A stretch of 64,000 nt of DNA from Chaetoderma sp. LZ-2023a (Eukaryota > Mollusca > Caudofoveata > Chaetodermatida > Chaetodermatidae): assembly GCA_034401795.1 (NCBI GenBank), contig CM067373.1:91036996-91100995 (forward strand), given 5' to 3'. The notes beneath the pieces were generated by a model, which was not told the DNA's origin, did not search any database, and saw only the letters and a program-made list of their open reading frames with translations. Below, in pieces: positions 1 through 10,744 of the stretch. The number at the start of each line of letters is the position of its first letter. Position 1 is the first letter of the stretch. The translations under genes were made by a program, and so were the position numbers.

Positions 1-639
1 TTGATAGTCGCGTGTTTTTGAGCTCACTATATTAATTGAATTAAGCTAGTTTAGCGTGTTTTTTCTATAATCCATCGCTGGCTTCATGGAGGAACTTGGG
101 AAATCATCACAGGGGCAGGTTGTATCAATCTAGAATTTATACATTCGTGCCATAATGACTGTTTGAATTTTCCTTAAATTGGCACATTTTTATATATGGT
201 AGCCATTGTTGGAGTCGCTTCTGTACCCGTTGACTTTTAGTTTTAATTCGGGTACTCGGTTAATTTTCTCTTGCGACTCGGTTCCTCTAAGATGGATGCG
301 CCCTTGGCCAAGATGGCGGCGCCCATGATTTATGTCGTTATTGGCTTGGTGTATCCAGGCACTCTGTTGTCGCCGATTTTAGCTCTCGCTTAGTTGTCGA
401 GGGTGTTTGTAGTGATCGGCGACTTATTCTTGGTTGTTTAACGTTAGTTAAAGGCTGAGTTGTGTTTTTTAAAGAATTTTCACTCAAAAAAGTTTCAAAT
501 ATTTCCTGCCTAAGACTTGTTATCATTAAATTGAGAGAAAGTTAATGTGTTTAAGGAATCTTAACTAGCAAGTCTATTGTGCGTATTGCTCGTCACTGCT
601 TGTCATGTGCAGCGTTTTAATTCTTCTCTGTGTTCGCAG
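1..639 (+). promoter_or_regulatory. DIRS-1 leader with YY1-like site, short upstream ORF and splice acceptor
   Basis: Non-coding leader before gag. AAGATGGCGGC at 310-320 matches the YY1 consensus, with an ATG inside it (313-315). An in-frame ATG lies at 292, and this frame runs 33 codons to a stop at 391-393. Bases 615-639 are pyrimidine-rich and end in CAG (AG at 638-639), a good splice acceptor. No in-frame ATG precedes the gag zinc cluster, so gag may obtain its start codon from an upstream exon such as the short ORF. That splicing step is inference. Confidence 0.45.
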
Positions 640-2604
640 AAACCGAAGAACTCGGACTCGTTGTGCCGGAAGTGCAACAGGTTCATGAAGCGGAAGTACC
701 TTGGTCATCACTGTGTGGCGTGCGCTAAGTGTAAGGTCGGGAGCCCTTGTGACGTGTGCGTCAAGTGGTCGTCGGAGTTGGTGGCTGAGTTTGACAAGGA
801 TCGACGGGCGAGGCTGGAGCGTATTGAGAAGGACAAGGCAGTGAAGCTGCAGCAGGTTTCCTTGATGGGTCTGGAAGGCCGGCTGAATGAGAGGATGGAT
901 TCAGCACTGGGCGTATGGGCGGCCCAGTTCAAGGCGATGTTTGACTCGTTGCAGTCCACGGTCCCGGTGAAGCAAGCTGGTGCAGGACAACCATTAGGTG
1001 GTCCGGCTAGTTCTGCTGAGGGTCATGCACCTGCCCCTTCTCTGTCCTTGGCTCAAGAGCCGACGATAGAGGAGGAAGATTTGCTGCTGAGGGAAGATTC
1101 CGGCATGCCGGATCTTTCGATGACGGCGATGCCTAGTACGTCCCAGGGGTCGCCCTCGGGATTTGTACGGGTTTGCCAGGAGGATGGTGATGTCGACGTT
1201 CCGTCGGGCATTTTTGTGCAACCGGATATGCCGGCGGAGCCGTGGTTTGCGGTTCCTACGGCTATCCCGGCGGCGTTAGGTGCTGCTCCTATCGGAGTGA
1301 CAGTGCCAGCCGTAAGTGAGGCCGTCGGAGTCCCGGATCCCGTGGTGGAGCCGATGGACTGCGGCGAATCCATATCTGGCGATTCGTTGGATACTGGTGC
1401 CGTTGGTAGTCGCGCTATGGATGCGCTCTGTGTTGGCAGAGACGTGTATCGTAGCGTTCAGCAAGGATCGTCGGTGGCCCTCTCATCTAAGGGAGAGAGG
1501 GAGGATGAAAACGGGAGTTCTTTGATGGACGATTCCGCTTTCTGCACCGAAGCTGAATGGGTGCAGGTTCTTGGATGGATGACCAATCGTCTCGGGTTGG
1601 CATCTGATCTAGGATCTCAGCGCGATCCGGCGATGGAACGGATGTCAGAGCGTGCGGCTAGCGCTCTGTCCAGTGGCTCTTCTGCCATGCCTACACTCCC
1701 TCTGGACACGCAGACTTCCGACATGTTGGAAGTTGCGGCATACCGTCTGGTTCAGCCAGACTATGCGTTGCCCAAGGCCCCGAAGGGGATAAGGAGTAGG
1801 GTCCGCTTTCCAGAGCAGGCTTATCATCAGTATGCCAGGGTTCCACGGCTTTCCGTTGCGGAACGTGAGGCGCTGAATAGGCCGTTGGCTGGGAAAGCCA
1901 AGGGGCGGTCACGTCCTTTGGTTTCTCAGACCAACAAAGACCCGTTCAATGAGCTCACGCTCATTGAAGATGCGGCTAGGGCAGCCATGGCTGCGCTGTC
2001 GCACGGGTGTACCGTCTTGCAGGGTATGCTGGACTGCACGGCGGAAGGCGGACAGGTGCCAGAGGCTGCTCCCGGAGTTGTTCGGGACACCATGCGCCTG
2101 TCTCAGGATTGCCTGGCCAGGGTAATCACGAGAACTTTAGCAGAGCGACGGAGAATGGTTCTCGATTGTGTGGAACCAGGACCGGAGATGAGGGCTGCGT
2201 TATCTTCTGCGCCTTTCATAGGTCCAGGCTTGTTCGGCGGCTCGGCACGACAAGCGCTCTCTAAGGTTGCGTCAATGGTGGCGGAGCAAGAAGTGGTCGG
2301 CAAGTCGTGGAAGTCGACCAAGAGGACTCAGCCGCAACAGTCCTACCGTCAGCATAGGCAGGAGCAGCAGAGACAGCGTCCTAGATCGCCCTTCCGTCCT
2401 TCTGGCCGTGATGCCCATAGGCCATCCGGATCGCAAGGACCTGGCCGTTCGTCCGCATACAAGCCCTCTAGTAAGAGGCCGTATGAGAACGACAGGAAGG
2501 GTGGCGGTTCGGGCCGAGGCGGCTACCGTAAGGATAGCCGTGGCGGCGGTTCCGGACCGTCATACCACAAGAAGCCGCGGGGCGGCCGTGGGGCTCGTTC
2601 CTGA
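577..2604 (+). CDS. gag: DIRS Gag-like nucleic-acid-binding protein
   Basis: Open frame of 675 codons; the 577 boundary is a TTG and not a credible start. The first ATG in frame lies inside the zinc cluster, so translation probably begins in an upstream exon joined at 640. The N-terminal cluster C-x2-C-x10-H-x-C-x2-C-x2-C-x5-C-x2-C followed by W (about codons 29-65) is a zinc-binding module. The middle is acidic and low in complexity. A conserved block near the end has RRRMVLDCV followed by GPGLFGGSAR, and the C-terminal ~100 residues are rich in R, G, S and Q, typical of RNA binding. The same cluster and GPG-FGG block occur in the minus-strand copy at 51169-53100. It should package the element RNA. 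Confidence 0.8.
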   Translation: MCVLLVTACHVQRFNSSLCSQKPKNSDSLCRKCNRFMKRKYLGHHCVACAKCKVGSPCDVCVKWSSELVAEFDKDRRARLERIEKDKAVKLQQVSLMGLEGRLNERMDSALGVWAAQFKAMFDSLQSTVPVKQAGAGQPLGGPASSAEGHAPAPSLSLAQEPTIEEEDLLLREDSGMPDLSMTAMPSTSQGSPSGFVRVCQEDGDVDVPSGIFVQPDMPAEPWFAVPTAIPAALGAAPIGVTVPAVSEAVGVPDPVVEPMDCGESISGDSLDTGAVGSRAMDALCVGRDVYRSVQQGSSVALSSKGEREDENGSSLMDDSAFCTEAEWVQVLGWMTNRLGLASDLGSQRDPAMERMSERAASALSSGSSAMPTLPLDTQTSDMLEVAAYRLVQPDYALPKAPKGIRSRVRFPEQAYHQYARVPRLSVAEREALNRPLAGKAKGRSRPLVSQTNKDPFNELTLIEDAARAAMAALSHGCTVLQGMLDCTAEGGQVPEAAPGVVRDTMRLSQDCLARVITRTLAERRRMVLDCVEPGPEMRAALSSAPFIGPGLFGGSARQALSKVASMVAEQEVVGKSWKSTKRTQPQQSYRQHRQEQQRQRPRSPFRPSGRDAHRPSGSQGPGRSSAYKPSSKRPYENDRKGGGSGRGGYRKDSRGGGSGPSYHKKPRGGRGARS

Positions 2605-4772
2605 CGGGTTTCCGGCGGAACCAATACCGGCGGCTTTGGAAACAAATGGAGTCAAGAATCTTCACCCAAGCGATTTAGCGTCTTGTCGGCTAATCTCGAC
2701 CGACAACTGTGTGCAGATTCTTTCCGTCGGAGGCAGACTTCAGCTATTCCTAAGCCAATGGGAACAGGTCGTGCGCGACTGTTTAGTCTGTCAGTGGATA
2801 AGAAACGGCTACGATCCGGACTGGCTCATCCATCAATCGTTAGTTCCGTTAACCTCGACTCCAATATGGACTCCTATTCCAAGGGAATTAGACCGTCTAG
2901 TCGCCATTCAGTCAGAGATAGAATCGCTTCGTCAGAAGAATGCGATTCACCTAGTCACCGATCAGTCATCGCTGGGCTTCTATTCGATCATGTTCCTAGT
3001 TCCGAAGCGTACCGGAGGGTGGAGACCAATTCTCAATCTCAAACCGTTGAACAAATTTATTCTTTCTCCCAGATTTCAGATGGAGACAGTAGCAGCGGTA
3101 ATGACAGGGCTGAGGAAAGGCATGTGGGCGGTATCGATAGATCTGAAGGATGCTTATTTTCATATTCCAATGTCAATTCCTTTTCAGAAGTACCTGCGAT
3201 TTGCATTCCAAGACAATGTTTGGGAATTCAATGCTCTTCCCTTTGGCCTGACCACAGCTCCGAGGGTCTTCACCAAGGTGGTTCTCGCCATGACTTCTTT
3301 ACTTCGCAGGAGAAACATAGCTGTTCACACTTACATAGACGACTGGCTGCTAAAGGCGGGGAATCCAGTCACTCTGCGCAGCAATCTGATAGTAGTCCTA
3401 GACTTGTTGAAAAAGCGAGGATGGATTGTGAATCTAGAGAAATCAGAACTGACTCCATCCCAGGAGTTTGTTTATCTGGGAATTTTCTTCAATCTCAGGG
3501 ACGGCGTAGCTTTTCCGGCGGAGAGCAGAGTCAGAAGCCTGATTGCAGTGTTGGAGTCGGTTTCTCTAGGAGCCTATTTGACGGCGCGTCAATTTCTCAG
3601 AATACTGGGTTTGCTAGTATCGTTGGAGAAGGTGGTGCCATATGCGGCACTCAGGCGCAGGCCGATTCAGATGTATTTGATGTCGTTCTGGTCACAGAGA
3701 ACAGATCCGTTATCTCTGAGGGTACCAGTGAAAGAACCATTGATATTCCACCTTCAGTGGTGGTTATCGGAACAGAATCTCCTGCGAGGTGTTCCTCTAC
3801 AACCTCCTCAACCTCAGATGTCCATATTTACGGATGCATCGTTGACAGGTTGGGGAGCAGTATTGGACAATCAGTCAGTGTCAGGGGAATGGGATCGGAC
3901 CAATGCGCAGAAACATATCAATGTGCTCGAGCTATTAGCGGTGGTATTTGCACTGCAGAAGTTCGAGAGTCTAATTCAAGACAAAATTGTCCTAGTAAGG
4001 ACAGACAACTCAACAGTGGGGTCTTATTTGAACCGCTAATGCAGGACGAGATCACCGGAGTTGTGTATGATGATATGGAACCTTCTGCTGTGGTGCCAAG
4101 AGAGGAATATTATTCTTCGGGCAGCACACATTCCAGGAAGATTGAACATCTTAGCGGATGCTCTGTCGAAGGACGGTTTGTCGTCCGACGGAATGGCAGC
4201 TCAACCAAGTGGTAGCGGAGGTTCTATTCAAACAATGGGGCAAGCCAAATGTCGACCTATTTGCGATGAATCTAAACGCAAAAATGGTCACTTACGTGTC
4301 ACCGATCCCGGACCCGTTAGCTCTAGCAGTAGACGCACTGGCGATAAGTTGGAAGGGAATGTACGCGTATGCGTATCCTCCAACAATTCTCATCCCGAAA
4401 GTTCTGGCAAAGATAAGAGAGGGGATGTGCCAAGTACTACTGATCGCACCTTATTGGCCAGGCCGATCATGGTTTACGGATCTGCTGGACCTTCTGGTCT
4501 GCAGTCCAATCCCTCTTCCAGACACAAGAGATGTAATCTCTCAGAACAAGGGTCTGTACCTTCACGACAGACCAGAAATGTTCAAATTGACTGCATGGAT
4601 GTTGTCAAGCAGCGTGCAATTGAGGATGGCTTTTCTGAGCAAGCAGCGAAGTTTGTTGCTTCAGCCAGAAGAGTTTCAACCACAAAGACATATAATTATA
4701 GAATCAACAAATTTGCACAGTGGTGTGAGAGAAGAGATATTGACCCCTTTTTTGCATCTGTTCAACACGTAG
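2605..4772 (+). pseudogene. DIRS reverse transcriptase-RNase H, two inactivating lesions
   Basis: The RT palm has FLVPK, LKPLNKF, VSIDLKDAYFHIP, LPFGLTTAP and the catalytic YIDD (3332-3343). RNase H follows with TDAS, LELLAV and RTDNST. The frame is open from 2267 to a TAA at 4037-4039, exactly where the related copies read N-R-Q-G-G-T-R; the same frame then continues for about 120 bases. A second lesion, loss of one base around 4162-4167 just after ADALS, moves the remaining conserved region (WGKPNVDLFA, SPIPDPLALAVDALAISWKGMYAY) into the frame that ends at 4772. That tail overlaps the recombinase gene in another frame, as is normal for DIRS. Confidence 0.85.
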
Positions 4773-5620
4773 CAGATTTTATCTGTCATTTATACGAAGT
4801 TGACAAACTTGTACCTTCTACCCTAGCAGCATATAAGTCTGCATTAGCTTCGGTCATTCCCAGTCTCACCATTGAGGGAGTGGAGAATGACACCTTGAAT
4901 GAAGTTATCAAAGGAATGAGCAATCTGCGACCCAGACAGCCAATTCCTATCCCATCATGGAATCTATCTCTTGTTCTACAGGTTTTAGGGCATGCTCCCT
5001 TTGAACCGATTAGATCTATTGACATTAAACTGTTAACTATTAAATCAGTTTTCTTGGTTGCAGCAGCGTCGGCGAGAAGGAGAAGCGAGATTCATGCGCT
5101 TTCTGCCGAACAAGACCGTTTTGTCGTAACGGGTGAAGGTTTAAGATTACTTCCACGTCTTTGTTTCCTGGCAAAGAATCAGTCACTTAAATATCCAGGA
5201 CAGCCGATCAATTTGCCAAGTTTAACTAGACATGACCCAAATTCTTGTGCTTGGTGTCCTGTCAGATGTCTCAAGATGTATAAGAAACGTACTTCTGAGT
5301 GGAGAGACAACCCGAAATCTCTGTGGTTATGTCTCAAAGCTCCCCATTTACGTGCTTCGAAAGATACTATTTCTCGTTGGATAGTTGACGCTATTCAGAT
5401 GTCGTACAAGATCGCTACAGGAAAGCAGATTGATCGTGCGAATGCCCATGAGGTCCGAGCACTAGCAGCATCATCGGCCCTTTATAAGGGTGTCTCATTA
5501 GAGCAGGTGATGTCTGTAGCACAATGGCATGCCGAGTCGTCATTCACTGATTTCTACCTTCGCGACATCTCCAGCACACTTAATCCAGTAGCCGTCGTCA
5601 ATCTGTCAAACCTAAACTAA
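4595..5620 (+). CDS. DIRS tyrosine recombinase (phage-integrase family)
   Basis: Intact 341-residue protein from ATG 4595; no better start lies between the RT lesion region and this point. The N-terminal half is a SAM-like core-binding domain (ARRVSTTKTYNYRINKF then WCERR). The C-terminal catalytic half carries arginine I in ASARRRSEIHAL (~5067-5101), H-x-x-R in AHEVRAL (~5443-5457), Q-W-H near 5522 and the tyrosine in TDFYLRD (~5550). All expected catalytic positions are present. The enzyme inserts the circular DIRS DNA without a target duplication. It overlaps the RT tail by 178 bases in a different frame. Confidence 0.88.
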   Translation: MDVVKQRAIEDGFSEQAAKFVASARRVSTTKTYNYRINKFAQWCERRDIDPFFASVQHVADFICHLYEVDKLVPSTLAAYKSALASVIPSLTIEGVENDTLNEVIKGMSNLRPRQPIPIPSWNLSLVLQVLGHAPFEPIRSIDIKLLTIKSVFLVAAASARRRSEIHALSAEQDRFVVTGEGLRLLPRLCFLAKNQSLKYPGQPINLPSLTRHDPNSCAWCPVRCLKMYKKRTSEWRDNPKSLWLCLKAPHLRASKDTISRWIVDAIQMSYKIATGKQIDRANAHEVRALAASSALYKGVSLEQVMSVAQWHAESSFTDFYLRDISSTLNPVAVVNLSNLN

Positions 5621-6229
5621 GCCACGTCCGACCACTACTTCGCACACATCACAAAAGTCTTCCGCCTACACTTACCAAGCGCTATGCACATGAGGGAGTA
5701 CGACCGTGGATTGGGCCTAGCTCCTGTGATGATCAAGAACAGATCGACCACTCAAAAATGGTGAGTGTTTACATTAATTAAGTGACTATAAATATGTTTA
5801 CTTCCAGTCGAAATACCAGACTGAGTAAGTGAATAGTCTGGTACAAGAGTATATTTATCCTCTCATACAGACATGAGACTCATTCCAATTTGAAAATCTA
5901 ATCGATATACTGATAGTTTTTTCAAAGATTGAAGTTGTAGTAGCTTCTTTGCACTCTACTGGACTGCCCTAGCTGAGACTTGGGGCTGACACGGGTCTGG
6001 TGGGTGTTGCATCCCCATGGACATCCCTCTGGTTTTGTGCTGACAAAAGAGGGGGGGGGAGCGCGGTCTAGACCATGGAAGTTTAGCACTCTATGAGTCA
6101 GATAGCAGAACCCAAGCGTATGCCAGGGTTTTAGTCTCTTCACAACCTTCTCTGTTGGATGGTTGGTGAGTGCTGGTTCGAGCCTCACCTCCTCCCACTT
6201 TTCCTGGCTGTCGAAATCCGGAGTTTATC
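5621..6229 (+). other. DIRS-1 3' untranslated region
   Basis: Non-coding stretch between the recombinase stop and the ICR. It contains a short inverted pair around 5815-5845 and a G-run at 6050-6060. No gene seen. Confidence 0.5.
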
Positions 6230-6325
6230 ATAATAGTACATCTGGTAAGTATTATTCGAAGTAGAATCAAAAAAGCATCCGCTTTTGTTTCTACGAGAAT
6301 TCTTAATACTTACCAGATGTACCAG
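6230..6325 (+). repeat. DIRS-1 internal complementary region (ICR)
   Basis: Palindrome-like join. The segment from 6269 to 6325 is the reverse complement of the right terminus at 6540-6597, while 6230-6268 repeats the same TCATAATAGTACATCTGG start and then diverges, as expected if it mirrors the unseen left terminus. In DIRS elements the ICR templates joining of the two ends into a circle. Confidence 0.75.
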
Positions 6326-6597
6326 CTGTACTATGGCCCTGCCTCAGCCGCCCCGCTGAGGTGAGGCTGAGCTGCTTTCGCAGTTTGCCAAGGCAAATAT
6401 AAGACGAATCTGACTGTGATTGGGAATTGACTCGGTACCTGCGGCTATGGTATTCCCGGACACAGTATGGGCAGGACCAGGAGAGTGCGGAGTTTTAATT
6501 GTTTATTTTGAGCTAGACTAGATAATAGACATTATCATAATAGTACATCTGGTAAGTATTAAGAATTCTCGTAGAAACAAAAGCGGATGCTTTTTTG
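6326..6597 (+). repeat. DIRS-1 right inverted terminal repeat
   Basis: Runs from the ICR to the terminus. The last ~60 bases (from TCATAATAGTACATCTGG at 6533) match the ICR in inverted orientation and end in a run of T followed by G at about 6597. The inner border is uncertain because the left ITR is outside the window. Confidence 0.6.
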
Positions 6598-8870
6598 AGA
6601 CAGCAACATCGTCCACCAAAGTTGTTTAAAAATGAACACCAGGTTCTTTGCTACTGGCACAGTAAAAGATAGAATATTGACATTAGTGTGGTAATGATTA
6701 AGCCATCCAGCCAAGCTCATAACACAGTTTTCCAATCTCTGCCTCTACTAATCTATTCTCAACATCCCTTTAGATCTGCCAGCTGGAGCCCATTGCAGAG
6801 CTCTGTATGGTCAGCATTTCTTGTAATTCTGGTCACGTTGGTATTGCAAACATGTAGTGCAACAATTCTGTCCAGAAACACATAAATTTAACATTTAAAA
6901 GCACAATTTGCTGCCGTGTGGTTTAGGAGTAATCTTTTAAACGAGCTCCTGAACATTTTCAGAAATCTATGATAGCTGACAAAAGATTGGCGAATCAAAT
7001 TTCTTAATAAGTTTTCTGAAGCCTAAGGGTAATGACTACATTTTTAAACTGATTTTTTGGACATTTAAAAAAATTCAAGATGGGGGTCCTAAAAAACGAT
7101 GCATCAAATGTCTGTAAAAATTTTCTGAGGCCTACGAGGCTAGGGACCTTCAAGTCATGTTGTCTGAAATCGGCCCAACAGTTAATGATGAGTAGCAATC
7201 TAACCCATTTCATGGACATTTTGGGTAATCCAAGAGCCTGTCAAGAGAATTGACCAATAAAATTTGTGCTATAACTTTTCTGAAGACCACCAACATAGGG
7301 TCTTCCCAGCCAAGTTTAGTTAAAATCAGCCCGATGGTTAATTAGTAGTTTATTAACAGATTTCTGGGATATTTTTGGTCGCCTAAAGAATTGACAACAT
7401 AAAATTTTCTGTCTACCATACTAAGGTCCTTCCAGTCAACTGTGCTTGAAATTGGCCCACCAGTTAACAAATAGTAGTCATTTATCCAATTTCCTGGCGA
7501 TTTTTTAGAAATCCAAGATAGCTATCAAAAAAATTAATCAATTAAACTTCTGTTTTAGCTCACCTGAGTTTATGCCATGGCAATCATCCATCCATCCATT
7601 GTCTGTTTTTTAAACGACGTCTTCTCAAGAACCTCTGGGCAGATTTAAATTATATTTGGCAGGAAGCATTCTTATGGTATAGGGATCCAAGTTTATTCAA
7701 ACGAAGCCAATTGGCCAATTTAGCCATCTTGGATTTTGTCTGATTTTTAGTCTAAAAATCTCTGAAACCATGTTGTGGATCAATTCAAAGCACATGCATT
7801 ATCATCTATGGCAACAGCTGAGACAACTTTGTTCAAGGGAACTTGATTGGCCAAGTGCTTTGGCGGCCATCTTTGATGACCTAGTTTTTGTGAAAACGAG
7901 TTCCAAACCGCTGAACACACACCATCCAATGGTAAGGCCCATTCAAGGAAGTTAATACATTAAAATATCGCCGCCATTGACCAATCAGAATTCAGCATTC
8001 AGCATTCTTGGGCTTATTGGAATTTTCTATTTGATGGATTTTGAAGCCAAAATTTGTATTTATTTAGGCTTTTGGGTATGCTGAGTTCTCATTTGCCATA
8101 TTTGCAACTGTCAGATGAATAGGTTGGCAGCCTTCTTGGATTGTTTTCCCGCCAATAACTCTCATACTAAGGCAATCGACAATTTGAAATGTCCTGGAAA
8201 ACCACTGATCCAATTTTAACCAAATTTGGTAGGACGCATCAGTGTTCTTGTTGCGATTCTGTCAAAACCTTAGGGTTCTACTTACAGATGATGGACTTTC
8301 TAGTTGAAATGCATACATTCGTACAGTACGAGAGTAAAAACTCAATCTTCAGAAAGAAATTATTGTGATATAAAGGAGAGTATCCGAAAGTCATTGGTAT
8401 ACGATTGCTACAACTGAGATGAGTGGAGAAACCCTTTAATATAAAAACACAGAATCAGTGCTAGTTCTGGTAGTATTTATTCTTATCATACAATGAGTCT
8501 GCGTACACATTGTATAGAAGTATAGGAATCATATATCAAGGTAGCTGAGTGAGGCATCACAATGATAGTACACAGATAATAGATCTCTCTTACATGGAAT
8601 GCGATGAGTATATATATATATATAATAAAGAGAACATATGTGATGTAGAATGCTGTATAGAGACTGATATAGGTACATAGAATTAATTATGCCACAATAA
8701 AAATGAAAAACCTCAACAAAACATGAAAACAAACATTTCCTTCTGCTAACATTAAAATTTCTTATAGTATGTACAGAGAAATATAATTTATGCTAAATGT
8801 TGGCATAGGGAATAATAAATATTAAAATGGACATTGAAATCTTGCTGGATCACCTGCCTGCCTGTCCCTT
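6598..8870. other. Non-coding stretch with a diverged ~140 bp tandem repeat
   Basis: No convincing gene. Between about 6955 and 7545 four diverged units of roughly 140 bases follow one another. Each has a TTTTCTGA-like start, an AAATYGGCCCA-type core, a GTTAAT-AGTAG run, then a CCATTTC-TGGAC-TTTT block and a gene-like but non-coding ATCCAAGA. The rest is unremarkable. Confidence 0.5.
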
Positions 8871-8887
8871 GCAGACTTTTAAACAGG

Positions 8888-9085
8888 GTTCTTTAACACT
8901 GTAATGGTCAAACCAGAAACAATTGATTTTTAGAAATGTTCATTTGCAGGCATAGAAAAGAATAGTTTTGATGATTTACCAGTGGTAAATTAAAAAAAAT
9001 AGTCTTCATGGCCTGCAAATGAACATTCACTGAGCCAAAATTTAGATTTCTTGACCAATCTTGACCATTAAAATAGGTAAGACAC
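8888..9085. repeat. Hairpin MITE, degraded copy (TTAA/CCCTTTAATGGTCA family)
   Basis: Contains the family's inverted arms (GTTCATTTGCAGGCATAG and its complement near 9010) and a TAATGGTCAAA-type end. Ends are eroded. Confidence 0.5.
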
Positions 9086-9139
9086 CACTATTCAGTGCAC
9101 CAATTAAATTCTCTAGATAGGTTTGACATCATTCAGAGC

Positions 9140-9560
9140 TCTGGAGATATTTGCACCGTATCTAATGTCATAATAAATTATGTCACATCTTAGCTGGCGT
9201 CATAATCAATTATGTCACATCTTAGCTGACAGCATAATCAATTATGTCACATCTTAGCCGACGTCACAACCATAATGACGTAAAACGCCATGAAAATTGA
9301 AGTCGGCCACTAATGTACACATTGTGTCTGATGAATTTACAATTTAATAAACATTCTGTGGAATATTTGAAACTAATTTAACGTGAAACTGTTAATGCCA
9401 TTGGCAAGCACCAGTCTCCCGTAAAATTAGTCTCAAAATCTTCAACAGCTTATCTACATATTTACCTTGATATATTTCAGTTTCAAACTGATTTCAATAT
9501 GCATGAGGTGGACATAGCTTAGCTAGAAATGGGCGGGGTATAGATAGAAATGCATTCCTG
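9140..9560 (+). repeat. TGACGTCA-type repeat, diverged copy with ~40 bp tandem units
   Basis: About three tandem units of AATTATGTCACATCTTAGC lie at 9165-9270. The family's small hairpin (GAATATTTGAAACTAATTT and its inverted partner) follows at 9350-9450, then the trailing block ending with a CTTAGCTAGAAATGGGC motif. Confidence 0.5.
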
Positions 9561-9959
9561 TATTATACCTTATAACGTAGTCAGATCATTTAACACATTT
9601 CACACTGTAAAGAAACACAGAACAACCTGTCTATAATGGACACCTGGTTTTCAGCGCAAAAGATGGTGGGTTCATTAAGATATATTTTAATGAATCACAA
9701 TCATTTTCCCCCAAAACCTACAGACCATAGCCAATGAGTAGTATTAAAGCTGATCTGTCATGCTAAAGCAAGCAGTGTTTAACATCTACAAGCAAAATAG
9801 TACTATCAATAAATTTCTGGTTTTGGTAATGCGATTAGGAGACCGGGTATTGTTTAAGTAAACAAGACCCGAGCAACACTTCTCAGCTACTTTAAAAGGA
9901 TTCTCTCAGTAGTGAGTTATCATGCAGTTAGCCAGTAGGTGTGCTAAGCATGCAATTGA

Positions 9960-10310
9960 TGAATCAAGTTTGTCAGTCGATCATGACGTCATAATTACTA
10001 TGTCACATGTATGCTGACGTCATAATCAGTTACATCATGAATGACATGATTTAGTCCATCATAAACGCTTAATAGTCTGTTAAGTTGTACAAATTGTATG
10101 TCTACTAATTAATAAACATTATGTTGAATATTTTGAAACTAATTTGACTGGCCTGTCAAATTATTTTCAACATATTCAACAGCTTACCTGTATAGTTTTC
10201 TGGGAATTGGAATTCATAGAGTGAAGGAATCGATTGATCCCAACACGGGCAAAGCGTGGGTGAAGCTTAGCTAGAGATTGGCAAGGTATAGCTAATACTG
10301 GATTCCTTCA
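9960..10310 (+). repeat. TGACGTCA-type repeat
   Basis: Same block order as the copies at 58690-59010 (plus) and 62140-62500 (inverted): CRE-like TGACGTCA sites, TTTAGTCCATC, AATTGTATGTC, a hairpin around AACTAATTTGACTGG, and the trailing GCTTACCTGTATAGTTTTC and AGCTTAGCTAGAGAT blocks. Confidence 0.6.
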
Positions 10311-10522
10311 TTGACAGATAAACACTACGCAGCGCAGAGATATGCAAGGTGCAGTCACCATAATAACTACCAGCTGACCACAAGCTCTATGTAGCGAGCG
10401 AATCCTCTTACAATTTACGAGGAATGTTAGGTGGGTCTTGTGTAAAGTACCAATACCTGGACTCAAATTAGAATTACCGAAAATGGAAATTTATTGATAG
10501 CGCTGTTCCTGGTATGTGTTAA

Positions 10523-10744
10523 CCCTTTAATGGTCAGATTTTGTTAGCAAAATCAGAATATTTGTTAATTGAATGACCATTTGACAGCCAAAAGAGGATT
10601 ATTTTTGAAAATTTAACATCGGAATTACTGGCTTGGTTATCAAACTTCGTGATAAAATTTCAAAAATAGTCCTCTTGGCCATCAAATGGACATTCCACAA
10701 GACCAGTGCAGAGGCGGTTTTTGGCCGGCTAGACCAATAAAGGG
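10523..10744. repeat. piggyBac-like MITE with TTAA target duplication
   Basis: Flanked on both sides by TTAA (10519-10522 and 10745-10748). The ends are CCCTTTAATGGTCA and its imperfect complement. The interior is a long hairpin whose arms include TGTCC/GGACA-type and TTTTTGAAAATTTAACA-like stretches. TTAA plus CCC ends is the piggyBac signature. Confidence 0.75.

Larger units (their letters stand above)
1..6597 (+). mobile_element. DIRS-type tyrosine-recombinase retrotransposon, left end outside window (DIRS-1)
   Basis: Gene order is gag, RT-RNase H, tyrosine recombinase, then an internal complementary region and a right terminal repeat, which is the known DIRS layout. There is no integrase, no protease and no LTR. 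The ICR at 6230-6325 joins two sequences head to head; its right half is the reverse complement of the element's right terminus (6545-6597). Its left half predicts the left terminus, which I cannot find in the first kilobase, so the element starts before the window. The RT frame is broken while gag and the recombinase are open, so the copy is young but probably not autonomous. Confidence 0.88.

Noticed and set aside
708-1464. Several minus-strand frames across gag
   Set aside because: Antisense shadows of the gag frame.
2683-4215. 510-codon Ser-rich open frame overlapping the DIRS-1 RT
   Set aside because: Shadow frame; the RT and RNase H motifs are in another frame and this one has no recognisable domain.
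9160-9270. Possible CRISPR-like spaced repeats
   Set aside because: Only three imperfect ~40 bp units without distinct spacers, in an animal genome and part of a dispersed repeat.
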